Assembly: GCA_016793095.1 (NCBI GenBank)
Contig: JAEUJQ010000078.1
Span: 62,001-126,000 of the forward strand
Direction of reading: 5' to 3'
From: Myxococcaceae bacterium
Lineage (GTDB): Bacteria; Myxococcota; Myxococcia; Myxococcales; Myxococcaceae
Length of the DNA: 64,000 bases
Shown here: positions 7,596 through 16,215 of the stretch, piece after piece
Numbering within the stretch: the stretch's first letter is position 1
Layout: the number at the start of each line of letters is the position of its first letter
Made by a program: the position numbers and the translations under genes
The notes under the pieces: generated by a model
The model's database searches: none
Seen by the model: the letters and a program-made list of their open reading frames with translations, nothing else
What the model was told of the DNA's origin: nothing

Positions 7596-8828
7596 TTGAG
7601 GACCGCCAACCTCGCCATCGTCTTCACCGACATCAAGGGCTTCACCGAGCGTACGAGCCGACAGACGCTCGAAGAGAACCAGCGCCTCCTCGCCACCCAC
7701 AACGCGCTGCTCGCGCCGCTCTTCAAGGCCTTCGGCGGGCGCGTCGTGAAGATGATCGGCGACGCCTTCCTCGTCACCTTCGAGTCGCCCACCTCGGCCG
7801 TGCTGGCGGGCGTGGCCATTCAGGACAAGCTCTGGCAGCACAACCGGGGCGCGCCAGAGGCCGAGCGGCTCGACGTGCGGGTGGCCATCAACGTCGGCGA
7901 GGTGCGGCTCGAAGACGGGGACGTGTTCGGCGAGCCCGTCAACATCGCGGCGCGCGTCGAGGGCATCGCCGAGGCGGGCGAGGTGACGTTCACCGAGGCC
8001 GTGCACCTCTCGATGAACCGCGCCGAGGTGCCCGCGGAGCCGCTCGGCGAGTTCGAGCTCAAGGGCATTCCCGGCAAGGTGAAGGTGTACCGGGTGCCCC
8101 GCGCACCGTGGCGTCTCGAGGCCAACCCGGCCAGCCCCACGCCCGGAGAGCCAACGCCGGACCACGCGCAGCCGCCGTTCGGCAACGTCGCGCTCGCGAA
8201 GCTCAAAGACGACCCGTACCGCCCCTCGCTGGTGTCCACCGAGGTGACGCAGCGGGCCGGCGAGCTCGCCTCGCAGGTCGCCACCCAGGCCGCGTCGCTC
8301 GCGTCGAAGGCCGTCCAGGCGGTGCGCACCCGGGACGAGCGGCGTCAGCTGTTCGCGCTCGTCGGCGCCGGCGCGCTGGTGCTCGCGGCGTGGCTCGTGC
8401 TTCGCGGCAACGCCATCGAGCGCGCCATCGACGACGTCGAGGACACGAAGGGCGAGCAACGCTCCGCCGCCGTGCAGGCTGCGCGCGCCCTCATCGACAA
8501 GGAGAAGGACGCGGGCCGCCGCAACTACTACCTCGGCGAGCTGGGCCGCGCCTCGGACGACGGCTCGGCGGTCGGCTACTACCGCGCCGCCGTGCGCGCC
8601 GGCCACCGCCGCGCCGAAGACCGCCTGGTGAAGCTGCTCTCGCACCCGCGCTGCAGCTGGCGCTCGGCCGCGGCCGACGCCGTGGGCGACCTCAAGTTGA
8701 CCCGCGCCACCTCGGCCCTCGAGCGCCTCGCCGAGAAGGGCGGCGACGACGACGGCGAGCAGGTGCTCTTCCTCGGCTGCAACTCGAAGGCGGCCGCCGA
8801 GCTCGCCCTGCGCGAGCTCAAGAACTGA
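7596..8828 (+). CDS. Class III adenylate/guanylate cyclase with membrane segment and HEAT-like tail
   Basis: 410 residues from a TTG start. The cyclase homology domain covers about 5-170. Both metal aspartates are present (Asp12 in FTDIKGFT, Asp56 in KMIGDAF), with Lys52 before GD and the transition-state pair Asn116 and Arg120 (EPVNIAARV), so it should be catalytically competent. The base specificity is not clear from these residues. A long linker leads to a single membrane helix at about 251-272, then a helical HEAT/Sel1-like part (about 280-405). Having the membrane helix after the catalytic domain is unusual; the N-terminal cyclase would be cytoplasmic and the repeat domain on the other side of the membrane. 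Confidence 0.85.
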   Translation: MRTANLAIVFTDIKGFTERTSRQTLEENQRLLATHNALLAPLFKAFGGRVVKMIGDAFLVTFESPTSAVLAGVAIQDKLWQHNRGAPEAERLDVRVAINVGEVRLEDGDVFGEPVNIAARVEGIAEAGEVTFTEAVHLSMNRAEVPAEPLGEFELKGIPGKVKVYRVPRAPWRLEANPASPTPGEPTPDHAQPPFGNVALAKLKDDPYRPSLVSTEVTQRAGELASQVATQAASLASKAVQAVRTRDERRQLFALVGAGALVLAAWLVLRGNAIERAIDDVEDTKGEQRSAAVQAARALIDKEKDAGRRNYYLGELGRASDDGSAVGYYRAAVRAGHRRAEDRLVKLLSHPRCSWRSAAADAVGDLKLTRATSALERLAEKGGDDDGEQVLFLGCNSKAAAELALRELKN

Positions 8829-8832
8829 CCTC

Positions 8833-8935
8833 GCTCGCCCTGGCCCGACGGATCGACAGCCGTCCGCCGGCTGCTCGCCAGCGCTCAGCTCCCTGCGCGC
8901 TCGTCCCCCGACGGACCGACAGCGTCCTGCAGGCT
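8833..8935. repeat. Imperfect direct repeat, about 38 bp, two copies
   Basis: A segment at 8833-8872 recurs at 8899-8935 (shared core CGACGGA(T/C)CGACAGC and an ending in GGCT) just after the cyclase stop. Its role is unknown; it may be a decayed tandem duplication. Confidence 0.5.
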
Positions 8936-8998
8936 TGAGAGCGACCCCTGCTCCGTGCTCGCCGGCCCTTGACCCCGCGCCCCCACCTGCGCCAGAAC

Positions 8999-9015
8999 AA
9001 CTGGTCAGACCTCTT
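8999..9015. promoter_or_regulatory. FadR operator upstream of fadR
   Basis: AACTGGTCAGACCTCTT at 8999-9015. It has the core TGGTCNGACC and the AA...TT ends of the gammaproteobacterial FadR operator, with the perfect inverted repeat GGTC-A-GACC centred on 9007. It ends 7 bp before the fadR start codon, so a bound FadR would block transcription or initiation of its own operon. The 7 bp between operator and ATG hold no Shine-Dalgarno, so the mRNA may be leaderless. The match was recognised by eye, from memory of the consensus. Confidence 0.75.
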
Positions 9016-9022
9016 ACCTCTC

Positions 9023-9736
9023 ATGACCGTCACCGCCCTCCCCTCCCACCGACGACCGGCCGCCCACGCCGAGAGCGAGCTCGTCAGCCGTATTCTCTCT
9101 GGTGGGTTCCCTCCCGACTCCACGTTGCCCGCCGAGCGGGAGCTGGCGGCGCAGCTCGGCGTCACCCGGCCGACGCTGCGCGAGGCCCTGCAGCGGCTCG
9201 ACCGCGACGGCTGGCTCGAGATTCGCCACGGCAAGCCCACCCGCGTGCGCGACGTGTGGCGGGAGGGCGGGCTCAACGTGCTGTCGGCGGTGGTGCGCTT
9301 CGGCGCCGAGCTGCCGCCGCGCTTCGTCACCAACCTGCTCGAGGTGCGCCTCGCGATGGCCCCGGCCTATGCCCGCGCCGCGGTGGAAGAGGCGCCCGCC
9401 GAGGTGACCCGGCTGCTCGCCGTCAGGCCCGACGACACGGCCGAGGCGTTCGCCAGCTTCGACTGGCAGCTGCACGTCGGCCTCGCGATGGCCTCGAGGA
9501 ACCCGGTCTTCACGCTCATCTTGAACGGCTTTGGAGAGCTCTACCGCGTGCTCGCGCAGCCGTACTTCGAAGAGCCTGCTGCCCGGGAGAGCTCGCGCGG
9601 CTTCTACGACGCGCTCGAGAAGGCGGTGCGGACGCACAACGGAGCCAGGGCCGAGAAGGCGACGCGTGAGGCGATGGTGCACAGCATCGAGCGGTGGAAG
9701 GCCATCGAGCGCGCGCTCGCGAAGGAGCAGGCATGA
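9023..9736 (+). CDS. fadR: FadR-type (GntR family) acyl-CoA-responsive regulator
   Basis: 237 residues from ATG at 9023; an in-frame ATG at 8969 would place the operator inside the coding region and add residues absent from the family. The length and whole-chain similarity to E. coli FadR (239 residues) are strong: LPAERELAAQLGVTRPTLRE and GWLEIRHGKPT in the winged helix, then ASRNPVFTLILNGFGELY and GFYDALEK in the acyl-CoA-binding domain. DNA-contact equivalents Arg39, Thr48, Arg49, Thr51, Arg53 and His69 are kept; one Thr is replaced by Pro50. FadR releases DNA on binding long-chain acyl-CoA. It is coupled by ATGA overlap to the oxidase gene, so it is probably autoregulated with it. Confidence 0.9.
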   Translation: MTVTALPSHRRPAAHAESELVSRILSGGFPPDSTLPAERELAAQLGVTRPTLREALQRLDRDGWLEIRHGKPTRVRDVWREGGLNVLSAVVRFGAELPPRFVTNLLEVRLAMAPAYARAAVEEAPAEVTRLLAVRPDDTAEAFASFDWQLHVGLAMASRNPVFTLILNGFGELYRVLAQPYFEEPAARESSRGFYDALEKAVRTHNGARAEKATREAMVHSIERWKAIERALAKEQA

Positions 9737-11340
9737 AACGCTGGAACGGTTGGGGTGACGACAGCCACACGTACCCGGTGCCCGAGCGGGCGAAGACGGC
9801 GCTCGCCGAGTGGGTGGGCCCCCCCGAGCCCCCCGAGGACGCCTCGCTCGCGAGCGTGCTGGCGACGGTGCCGAAGAGCCGCCTCAGCGGAGCCTCGTTC
9901 CTCTCGTTCGACGCCGAGGACCGCCTGCGCCACGCGCGAGGACAGAGCCTGCCTGACTGGGTCGCCCTGCGGAGCGGCCGCATCGGCACCTTCCCCGACG
10001 CCGTCGCCTTCCCCGAGAGCAGCGACGACGTGCGCTCGCTCATCGACTGGGCGCGGCGCACCAACACGCGGCTCATCCCCTGGGGCGGCGGCACCAGCGT
10101 CGCCGGGCACATCAACCCCGAGGCTGACGTCGGCCCCACCGTCACCGTGGACCTGAGCCGCCTCTCGAAGCTCATCAAGCTCGACAGCGAGAGCCGCCTC
10201 GCCACCTTCGGCGCGGGCATCTCGGGGCCCGACCTCGAGGCGCGGCTGCGCGCGCACGGCCTCATCCTCGGCCACTTCCCGCAGTCCTTCGAATACTCGA
10301 CGCTCGGCGGGTGGATCGCCACGCGCTCCTCGGGCCAGCAGTCGGCGCTGTACGGCCGCATCGAGCGGCTCTTCGCCGGCGGCCGCGTGGAGACGCCCGA
10401 GGGCACGCTGCAGTTGCCCTGCTTCCCCGCCTCCGCCGCAGGCCCGGACCTGCGGGAGCTCGTGCTCGGCTCCGAGGGGCGGCTCGGCATCATCACCGAG
10501 GCCACGGTGCGGGTCTCGCTCGCGCCCGCGCGTGAGGACTTCGTGGGCGTCTTCTTCCCCGGCTGGGAGCAGGGGCTCGCGGCCTCGCGCGCCATCGCTC
10601 AGGCGCGGCTGCCGCTGTCGCTGTTGCGGCTGTCGGCGCCCGAAGAGGCCCGCACGATGTTGACGCTGGCCGGCCACGAGCGACTGCTGCGCGCCCTCGA
10701 GGCGTGGATCAAGTTCCGCGGCGCGGGCGAGGGCAAGGCGCTGCTCATCGTCGGCTCCACCGGCACCGAGGCCACGGTGAAGTTCGGCCTCGACCAGGCG
10801 CTGGCCATCGCGAAGAAGAACGGCGGCATCTCGGCGGGCCACACCTTCGGCGCGCAGTGGACGAAGAACCGCTTCCGCGCACCGTACCTGCGCAACACCC
10901 TGTGGGAGCTCGGGTACGCCGTGGACACGCTCGAGACCGCGGCGCCCTGGGCGCAGGTGCCGAAGGTGCTCAACGCCGTCGAGGCCGCGCTGCGCCAGGG
11001 GCTCTCGCGGTGGAACGAGAAGCCGCACGTGTACACGCACCTCTCGCACCTCTACTCCGACGGCTCGAGCATCTACACGACGTACCTCTTCCGCCTCGCG
11101 CCCACGCCCGACGAGACCCTCGACCGCTGGCGGCACCTCAAGCAGAAGGCGAGCGAGGCCATCGTGGCGGCGAAGGGCACCATCTCTCACCAGCACGGCG
11201 TCGGCGTCGACCACGCGCCGTACCTGCCGGCCGAGAAGGGCGCCCTCGGCATCAAGGCGCTCGCTGGTGTGATGAAGGGCTTCGACCCGACGGGCGTGAT
11301 GAACCCGGGCAAGCTGCTGCGTGACGGGAGCGCGTCGTGA
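9733..11340 (+). CDS. Alkylglycerone-phosphate-synthase-like FAD-dependent oxidase
   Basis: 535 residues from ATG at 9733, overlapping the fadR stop. RWNGWG at the N-terminus is a hallmark of alkyl-DHAP synthases. A PCMH-type FAD domain covers about 75-275 (PWGGGTSVAGHI for the phosphate loop, GHFPQSFEYSTLGGWIATRS, GSEGRLGIITEATVR). The C-terminal part includes the substrate motif SHQHGVGVDHAP (about 484-495) and ends FDPTGVMNPGKLL. The eukaryotic enzyme, which swaps an acyl for an alkyl chain on DHAP in ether-lipid synthesis, has three consecutive His where this has His-Gln-His, so it could act on a related glycerol-phosphate or hydroxyacid substrate. Its neighbours, an acyl-CoA sensor and GlpD, favour glycerolipid metabolism. 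Confidence 0.8.
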   Translation: MKRWNGWGDDSHTYPVPERAKTALAEWVGPPEPPEDASLASVLATVPKSRLSGASFLSFDAEDRLRHARGQSLPDWVALRSGRIGTFPDAVAFPESSDDVRSLIDWARRTNTRLIPWGGGTSVAGHINPEADVGPTVTVDLSRLSKLIKLDSESRLATFGAGISGPDLEARLRAHGLILGHFPQSFEYSTLGGWIATRSSGQQSALYGRIERLFAGGRVETPEGTLQLPCFPASAAGPDLRELVLGSEGRLGIITEATVRVSLAPAREDFVGVFFPGWEQGLAASRAIAQARLPLSLLRLSAPEEARTMLTLAGHERLLRALEAWIKFRGAGEGKALLIVGSTGTEATVKFGLDQALAIAKKNGGISAGHTFGAQWTKNRFRAPYLRNTLWELGYAVDTLETAAPWAQVPKVLNAVEAALRQGLSRWNEKPHVYTHLSHLYSDGSSIYTTYLFRLAPTPDETLDRWRHLKQKASEAIVAAKGTISHQHGVGVDHAPYLPAEKGALGIKALAGVMKGFDPTGVMNPGKLLRDGSAS

Positions 11341-12953
11341 GCCTCCACTCGCCGCGCGAGCAGACGTGGCGGCGGGTGGTCGACCACCCCGTCCCGTGGG
11401 ACGTCATCATCGTCGGGGGCGGCATCACGGGCGTGGGCATTCTGCACGAGGCGACGCGGCGGGGGTTGAGCGCGCTCCTCGTCGAGCAGAACGACTTCGC
11501 CTCGGGCACCTCGAGCCGTTCGTCGAAGCTGGTGCACGGTGGTCTGCGCTACCTCGCGCAGGGCGACCTGCGGCTCACCTGGCAGGCGGTGCAGGAGCGT
11601 GAGCGGCTGCTCGACGAGCTCCCCGGCCTCGTGGAGCCCATCGGCTTCCTGATGGCGAGCTACGAGGGCGACAAGCTGGGGCGGCGGCTGATGCGCACCG
11701 GCCTGAGGCTGTACGACCTCTTCGGCGCAGGCGTGAAGCACAAGCCCCTGTCGGCGGCGGACCTGCAGATGCTGGCGCCCCGGCTGCGCCTCGAGCGGTT
11801 GACCGGCGGCTTCTGGTACCGCGACGCGCAGACGGACGACGCGCGGCTGGTGCTGCGGGTGCTGCTCGACGCGCTGGCCTCGGGGGCGGCGGCGCTCAAC
11901 TACGCGAAGGTCGAGGAGCTGCTCTCGAACGCCGGCCAGGTGACGGGCGTGGTGCTGCGCGACCGCGAGACCGGGCGCGTCGAGCACGTGCGCGCGCGGG
12001 TGGTGGTGAACGCGACGGGTGCCTGGGCCGACGCCCTGCGGGCAAACGTCGGCGAGAAGGCCGTCATCCGTCCGCTGCGGGGCAGCCACCTGCTCTTCCC
12101 GTCATGGCGGCTGCCGGTGGCGCAGGCCGTGACGTTCCGCGACCCGAAGACCGCGCGGCCGCTCTTCGCCTACCCCTGGGAGGGCCTCACGCTGCTCGGC
12201 ACCACCGACCTCGACCACCACGAGTCGCTCGACGTGCCCCCGCACATCAGCGACGTCGAGGCGTCGTCGATGGTGGAGGCCGCGCGCGCCGCGTTCCCCG
12301 GCATCTCGCTGCACGTGTCCGACGCGGTGTCGAGCTACTCGGGCGTGCGACCGGTCATCGGCACCGGCAAGGCCGACCCGTCGAAGGAGTCGCGCGACCA
12401 CGTCATCTGGAACGAGTCGAACCTCGTGACGGTGACGGGCGGCAAGCTGACGACGTTCCGGGAGATCGCCCGCGAGGCGGTGGACGCGCTGGGCCTCGAG
12501 GCCGAGCGGCGGGTCGCGAAGCGGGGCCGGTTCTCGAAGCCGCCGACCAGCGTGCACTGGGGTGAGCTCGACGCGCTCGAGCGACGTCGCCTCGCCGGCC
12601 GGCACGGCCCGTGGACGCCGGCGCTGGTGGAGAGCGCCCGCGACGGCGAGCTGACGCGCATGCCCGACACCTGGTTCCTGTGGGCCGAGCTCCGGCACGC
12701 GGCGCGCGTCGAGCGGGTGGTGCACCTGGAGGACCTGCTCCTGCGCCGGGTGCGCGCCGGCTTGCTGCTGCCCGAGGGCGGCCGGGAGTTCCTGCCCCGC
12801 GTGCGCGCCATCTGCCAGGCGGAGCTGGGGTGGACGGACGAGCGCTGGGACGAGGAAGAGGGCGCCTACCTCGAGACGTGGGCGCGGCAACACCGCCCGC
12901 CCACCGAGGCGACGCACGTGCCCGCCCCTCGCGCGAGCGCCCCGGTGGCGTGA
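11337..12953 (+). CDS. glpD: Glycerol-3-phosphate dehydrogenase (FAD, quinone-linked type)
   Basis: 538 residues from GTG, overlapping the previous stop by 4 bp (GTGA). The FAD Rossmann motif is DVIIVGGGITGVGILHEATR (Gly27-Gly32), followed by the family signature FASGTSSRSSKLVHGGLRYL and the GlpD C-terminal domain (about 390-510, ending in a REFLPRVRAICQAELGW-like helix). It oxidises glycerol-3-phosphate to DHAP at the inner membrane and passes electrons to quinone. DHAP is the precursor of the acyl-DHAP used by alkyl-DHAP synthase, so GlpD and the upstream oxidase could work on connected steps. It is the last gene of the FadR operon; the next gene is convergent. Confidence 0.9.
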   Translation: MSLHSPREQTWRRVVDHPVPWDVIIVGGGITGVGILHEATRRGLSALLVEQNDFASGTSSRSSKLVHGGLRYLAQGDLRLTWQAVQERERLLDELPGLVEPIGFLMASYEGDKLGRRLMRTGLRLYDLFGAGVKHKPLSAADLQMLAPRLRLERLTGGFWYRDAQTDDARLVLRVLLDALASGAAALNYAKVEELLSNAGQVTGVVLRDRETGRVEHVRARVVVNATGAWADALRANVGEKAVIRPLRGSHLLFPSWRLPVAQAVTFRDPKTARPLFAYPWEGLTLLGTTDLDHHESLDVPPHISDVEASSMVEAARAAFPGISLHVSDAVSSYSGVRPVIGTGKADPSKESRDHVIWNESNLVTVTGGKLTTFREIAREAVDALGLEAERRVAKRGRFSKPPTSVHWGELDALERRRLAGRHGPWTPALVESARDGELTRMPDTWFLWAELRHAARVERVVHLEDLLLRRVRAGLLLPEGGREFLPRVRAICQAELGWTDERWDEEEGAYLETWARQHRPPTEATHVPAPRASAPVA

Positions 12954-13002
12954 GCCGCCACTTCGGGTCTGGCTGCAGGCGCTGAGCCGGGGTGCCGACG
13001 GG

Positions 13003-13719
13003 CTACTTCACGTCGAGCTTCCAGATGGGCGTGTCGGCCTCGACGGCGCGGTCGCCGCTGAACTTCGTCTCGAGCAGCACCGACTTCACCGGCGCGTCGA
13101 GCTTCTGGACGCCCGCGATGTCGGCGCAACTCTCGGTGATGAACCACCCGACGTGGTCGTACCGCTCGGCCAGCTTCTTGAGCTCAGCGGCTTTGTACTC
13201 GGGCGTCTTGTCCTTCATGCGCGGCTTGGACACGACGAAGTGGTCGTCGGTGTCGAGCCCCGCGGCCTCGAGCTGCGCGATGGTGAACGACTCCTCGCTC
13301 TGCGTGCGCGCGGTGACGAAGTAGACGTCGGCTCCTGCGGCCGCGGCCTTCTTCGCGAGCTCGATGGTCGAGGAGATCTTCAGGTCGTGCCGGTAGTTCT
13401 CGCCCTTGAAGAACATGCGGAACCAGTGCGCGCCGAACTTCTTCGCGTGCTCGGGTGACATGCCGACGAGGCCGGCGGTCTCCCTGGCGTCGTTGCCCAT
13501 GGCCTTCGCCGACTTGCCCTTGAAGTACGAAGTGCCGTTCGCCTGGTCGAAGGCCTTGCCGATGGCGAGCGCCCGGCCGCGGGTGTCGACGAGCGTGTTG
13601 TCCACGTCGAAGCTGACGGCCACCTTCTCGCCGTTCTGGGTGCGCTGCTTGATCTCCTTGAGCTGCGCTGTGAGGTAGCGCCGGCCGTTGATGGTGGGCA
13701 TGGACGCGGAGGTTGTCAT
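13003..13719 (-). CDS. HAD-superfamily hydrolase
   Basis: 238 residues. HAD motif I is SFDVDNTLVDTRG with nucleophile Asp38 and acid/base Asp40. Motif II is VYFVTAR, motif III is probably a Lys in SKPRMKDKTPEYK, and motif IV is around GWFITESCADIAG. A helical cap lies between motifs I and II (about 50-110). No signal peptide is seen, so it should be cytoplasmic. The substrate is unknown. It is isolated: convergent with glpD and 52 bp after a membrane-protein gene on the same strand. Confidence 0.75.
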   Translation of the reverse strand: MTTSASMPTINGRRYLTAQLKEIKQRTQNGEKVAVSFDVDNTLVDTRGRALAIGKAFDQANGTSYFKGKSAKAMGNDARETAGLVGMSPEHAKKFGAHWFRMFFKGENYRHDLKISSTIELAKKAAAAGADVYFVTARTQSEESFTIAQLEAAGLDTDDHFVVSKPRMKDKTPEYKAAELKKLAERYDHVGWFITESCADIAGVQKLDAPVKSVLLETKFSGDRAVEADTPIWKLDVK

Positions 13720-13771
13720 CGCGCCCTGCCCGCGGGAAGCCCCCGCTTCGTCTCGTCGGCGCAGCCAGCTC

Positions 13772-14530
13772 TCAGGGGTCGGGGGGCCGTCGCCGCTCCT
13801 CGAGGTTGGCGAGCACCTCCTTCACGCCCTTCTGCAGCTCGTGCCTCGCGGTCCGCAGGTTGTCGAGCAGCCCCAGCTTCGTCTCGAGCCGCGCGTGGAT
13901 CGGCACCTCGAACTCGGGGAGCCGCGCCGTGCACTGATCGCTGATGTGCACCGGCAGCGAGTCGGTCTTGATGCGGATCTTCCCCTTGATGGGCACGACC
14001 AGGTCGATGGGCACGCGCGCGTGGATCGGCACCTTGAGCGTGCCCAGGCCGAAGACCGAGGTCTCGACCGTGGTGTCGAGCGGCAGGTCCACCCGCAGCG
14101 GCACCGCGGTCTCGATGTCGACCTGCTCGTCGAAGCGGAGCGTGGTGGCCAGCTCGATGGGAATGGTGAGCGCCTGCTCCACCTTCACGGGAATGCGCGT
14201 GTCCACGTCCACCGAGATGGGGAGCTGGCGGTCGCTCAGCACCTGCTCGAGCCGCTGCTGGAGCCGGCTGGTCTCGAGGCCGGCCTTGCGCGCCTGCACC
14301 AGCGCCGCGACCCCGACGATGGGCAGCCCCCACGCCAGCACCACCGCCGCCATCACCCACCAGCGCCAGTCGACGCTCTCGAGCGCCTTGAGCGCCTCTT
14401 CGATGCGGCCCTCCCCGACGACCCACGGCGAAGAGACCGCCAGGGCCACGAGGAGCACCGGGCCGAGCCCGACGTGAACCCAGGCGAGGACGCGCGTGAC
14501 GTGCCGGAGACGTTGCATGCGCGACTGCAT
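13772..14530 (-). CDS. Two-helix membrane protein with a long beta-rich tail
   Basis: 252 residues, family not recognised. Membrane helices lie at about 13-33 and 55-79. Residues about 100-220 have a regular alternation of hydrophobic and charged residues with repeated short units (IPVKVEQALTIPIEL, VDIETAVPLRVDLPL, VPIHARVPIDLVVPI), suggesting a beta-helix or stacked beta-strands outside the membrane. The C-terminus is Arg-rich (EERRRPPDP). Nothing identifies the function. It starts 83 bp from the divergent RNB gene. Confidence 0.65.
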   Translation of the reverse strand: MQSRMQRLRHVTRVLAWVHVGLGPVLLVALAVSSPWVVGEGRIEEALKALESVDWRWWVMAAVVLAWGLPIVGVAALVQARKAGLETSRLQQRLEQVLSDRQLPISVDVDTRIPVKVEQALTIPIELATTLRFDEQVDIETAVPLRVDLPLDTTVETSVFGLGTLKVPIHARVPIDLVVPIKGKIRIKTDSLPVHISDQCTARLPEFEVPIHARLETKLGLLDNLRTARHELQKGVKEVLANLEERRRPPDP

Positions 14531-14613
14531 ACCCCGAGCGGGCGCTGGAGCCCTGCGCTGACAGGCCCGGTTTCTTCTCGTGGTTCCCTGACGGAGCAGC
14601 GCACAATGGCGCC

Positions 14614-16188
14614 GTGCCCACCGCCCGCGAGCGCCTCGACGCCATCACCACCGCGCTGCAGCTGCGCGTCGCCTTCCCTCCCGAGGTGCTCGCCGAGACC
14701 GAGCGCTGGCTCAACGCGCCCGCCATCGACGACCCGGCGCTGGTGGACCGCACCTCGGTCCCCTTCGTCACCATCGACAACGCCCACTCGAAGGACCTCG
14801 ACCAGGCAGTGCACGTCGCGCGCGAGGGAGACGGCTATGTCGTCTCGTACGCCATCGCCGACGCGTCCTTCTACGTGCGGCCGGGGAGCGCGCTGTTCGC
14901 CGAGGCGATGGCGCGCGGGGCCAGCTACTACTTCCCCGGCTTCTCGGTGCCGATGCTGCCGCGGCCGCTGTCCGAGGGGCTCGTCTCGCTCAACCCGGAC
15001 GGTCCGCGGCGCGCGCTGCTCTTCCTCCATTCGCTCGACGCGAACGGCGAGCTGAAGGGCACCCGGCTCGAGCGGGCGCGGGTGCACAGCCGCGCGAAGC
15101 TGTCGTTCTCTGAGGTGCAGGCGCTCATCGATGCGCCCGCGCGCTCGCCGCTGAAAGGGCGCGAGTTCGACGACAGCCTCTCGCTGCTGAAGGTCGTGGG
15201 TGAAAAGCGCATGCGCCTGGCGGCCGAGCGGGGCCTGGTGCGCTACCGCCGCGAAGAGGTCTCGGTACAGCTCGACGGCGAGGGCCTGTCCTTCGCGGTG
15301 ATGGAGGCGGTGCGCGACGACGTCGAGCTGTGGAACGAGCAGGTGAGCCTCATGTGCAACGCCGAGGGCGGCCGCCTGCTGCGGGCGTCGACCAACCCGG
15401 CGGTGCAGCCCATCTACCGTGTCCAGGGCGGGCCTGACCCCGAGCGCCTCGCCAGCCTCGCGCGGCTGACGGAGCGGGTGTGCGCACTGCACGGGCTGCC
15501 CGAGTCGCCCTGGCGGTGGCGCACTGGCGTGCCGCTCTCGGACTACCTGCGCGACCTGCCGAAGGGGCCGCCGGGCACCAGGGAGGATCGGCTCGCTCGC
15601 GCGCTCACGCGGCAGGCGGTGATGGTGAACCTGCGCTCGGAGTACTCGATGGAGCCGGGGCCCCACGTCGGCGTCGGCGCCGAGCCCTACGCGCGCTTCT
15701 CGGCGCCCATGCGCGAGATGGTGGGCGTCTTCCTGCACAAGGAAGCGGTCGAGCTGCTCACCGGCGTGCATCCTCCCGCCGCCGACGACGAGGCGCTGCG
15801 GGCGCAGGTGGTGACCGTCGCGAACCGCGCGAGGGAGACCCAGCGCAAGGTGCAGAACCTCTCGAACGAGGTGGTGATGGACCGCTTCTTCGAGTCAGAG
15901 CTCGCGCGACCACGCGCGCTGCGCACCGCCTGGGTCGGCACCGTGATGGGCCTCGCCGGCTCGAAGGTGCACGTGAAGCTCGACGCGCCTCCGATGGACC
16001 TGAAGCTGCTGCTCTTCGACCTCGCGCCGTTCTTCAAGGGCGCCTGGCTCGAGGTCGCCGAAGAGGGCGCGGTGCTGCGCGCGAAGGGCACGACGGCGCC
16101 GCTGCTGCTCCTCGGGCAGGCGCTGACGCTGCGGGTGCTCAAGCGCGACGCCGCGAATCGCCGCTGGGTGTTCGAGCCGCTGCTCTGA
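14614..16188 (+). CDS. RNB-domain (RNase II/R family) exoribonuclease-like protein
   Basis: 524 residues from GTG. The RNB catalytic domain starts at about residue 48 without the N-terminal cold-shock domains of RNase II or R. The metal/catalytic loop is TIDNAHSKDLDQAV: Asp55, Asp61 and Asp63 match Asp201, 207 and 209 of E. coli RNase II, but the fourth aspartate is Gln64. SYYFPGFSVPMLPRPLSEG and SLNPDGPRRALLF are further RNB signatures. A small S1-like or extended beta domain (about 430-520) closes the protein. It probably degrades RNA 3' to 5', but the Gln substitution makes activity worth testing; related DxDQ forms exist in the family as I recall. Confidence 0.85.
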   Translation: MPTARERLDAITTALQLRVAFPPEVLAETERWLNAPAIDDPALVDRTSVPFVTIDNAHSKDLDQAVHVAREGDGYVVSYAIADASFYVRPGSALFAEAMARGASYYFPGFSVPMLPRPLSEGLVSLNPDGPRRALLFLHSLDANGELKGTRLERARVHSRAKLSFSEVQALIDAPARSPLKGREFDDSLSLLKVVGEKRMRLAAERGLVRYRREEVSVQLDGEGLSFAVMEAVRDDVELWNEQVSLMCNAEGGRLLRASTNPAVQPIYRVQGGPDPERLASLARLTERVCALHGLPESPWRWRTGVPLSDYLRDLPKGPPGTREDRLARALTRQAVMVNLRSEYSMEPGPHVGVGAEPYARFSAPMREMVGVFLHKEAVELLTGVHPPAADDEALRAQVVTVANRARETQRKVQNLSNEVVMDRFFESELARPRALRTAWVGTVMGLAGSKVHVKLDAPPMDLKLLLFDLAPFFKGAWLEVAEEGAVLRAKGTTAPLLLLGQALTLRVLKRDAANRRWVFEPLL

Positions 16189-16215
16189 GACACGCCTCTG
16201 CGGCGCGGGTACCGC

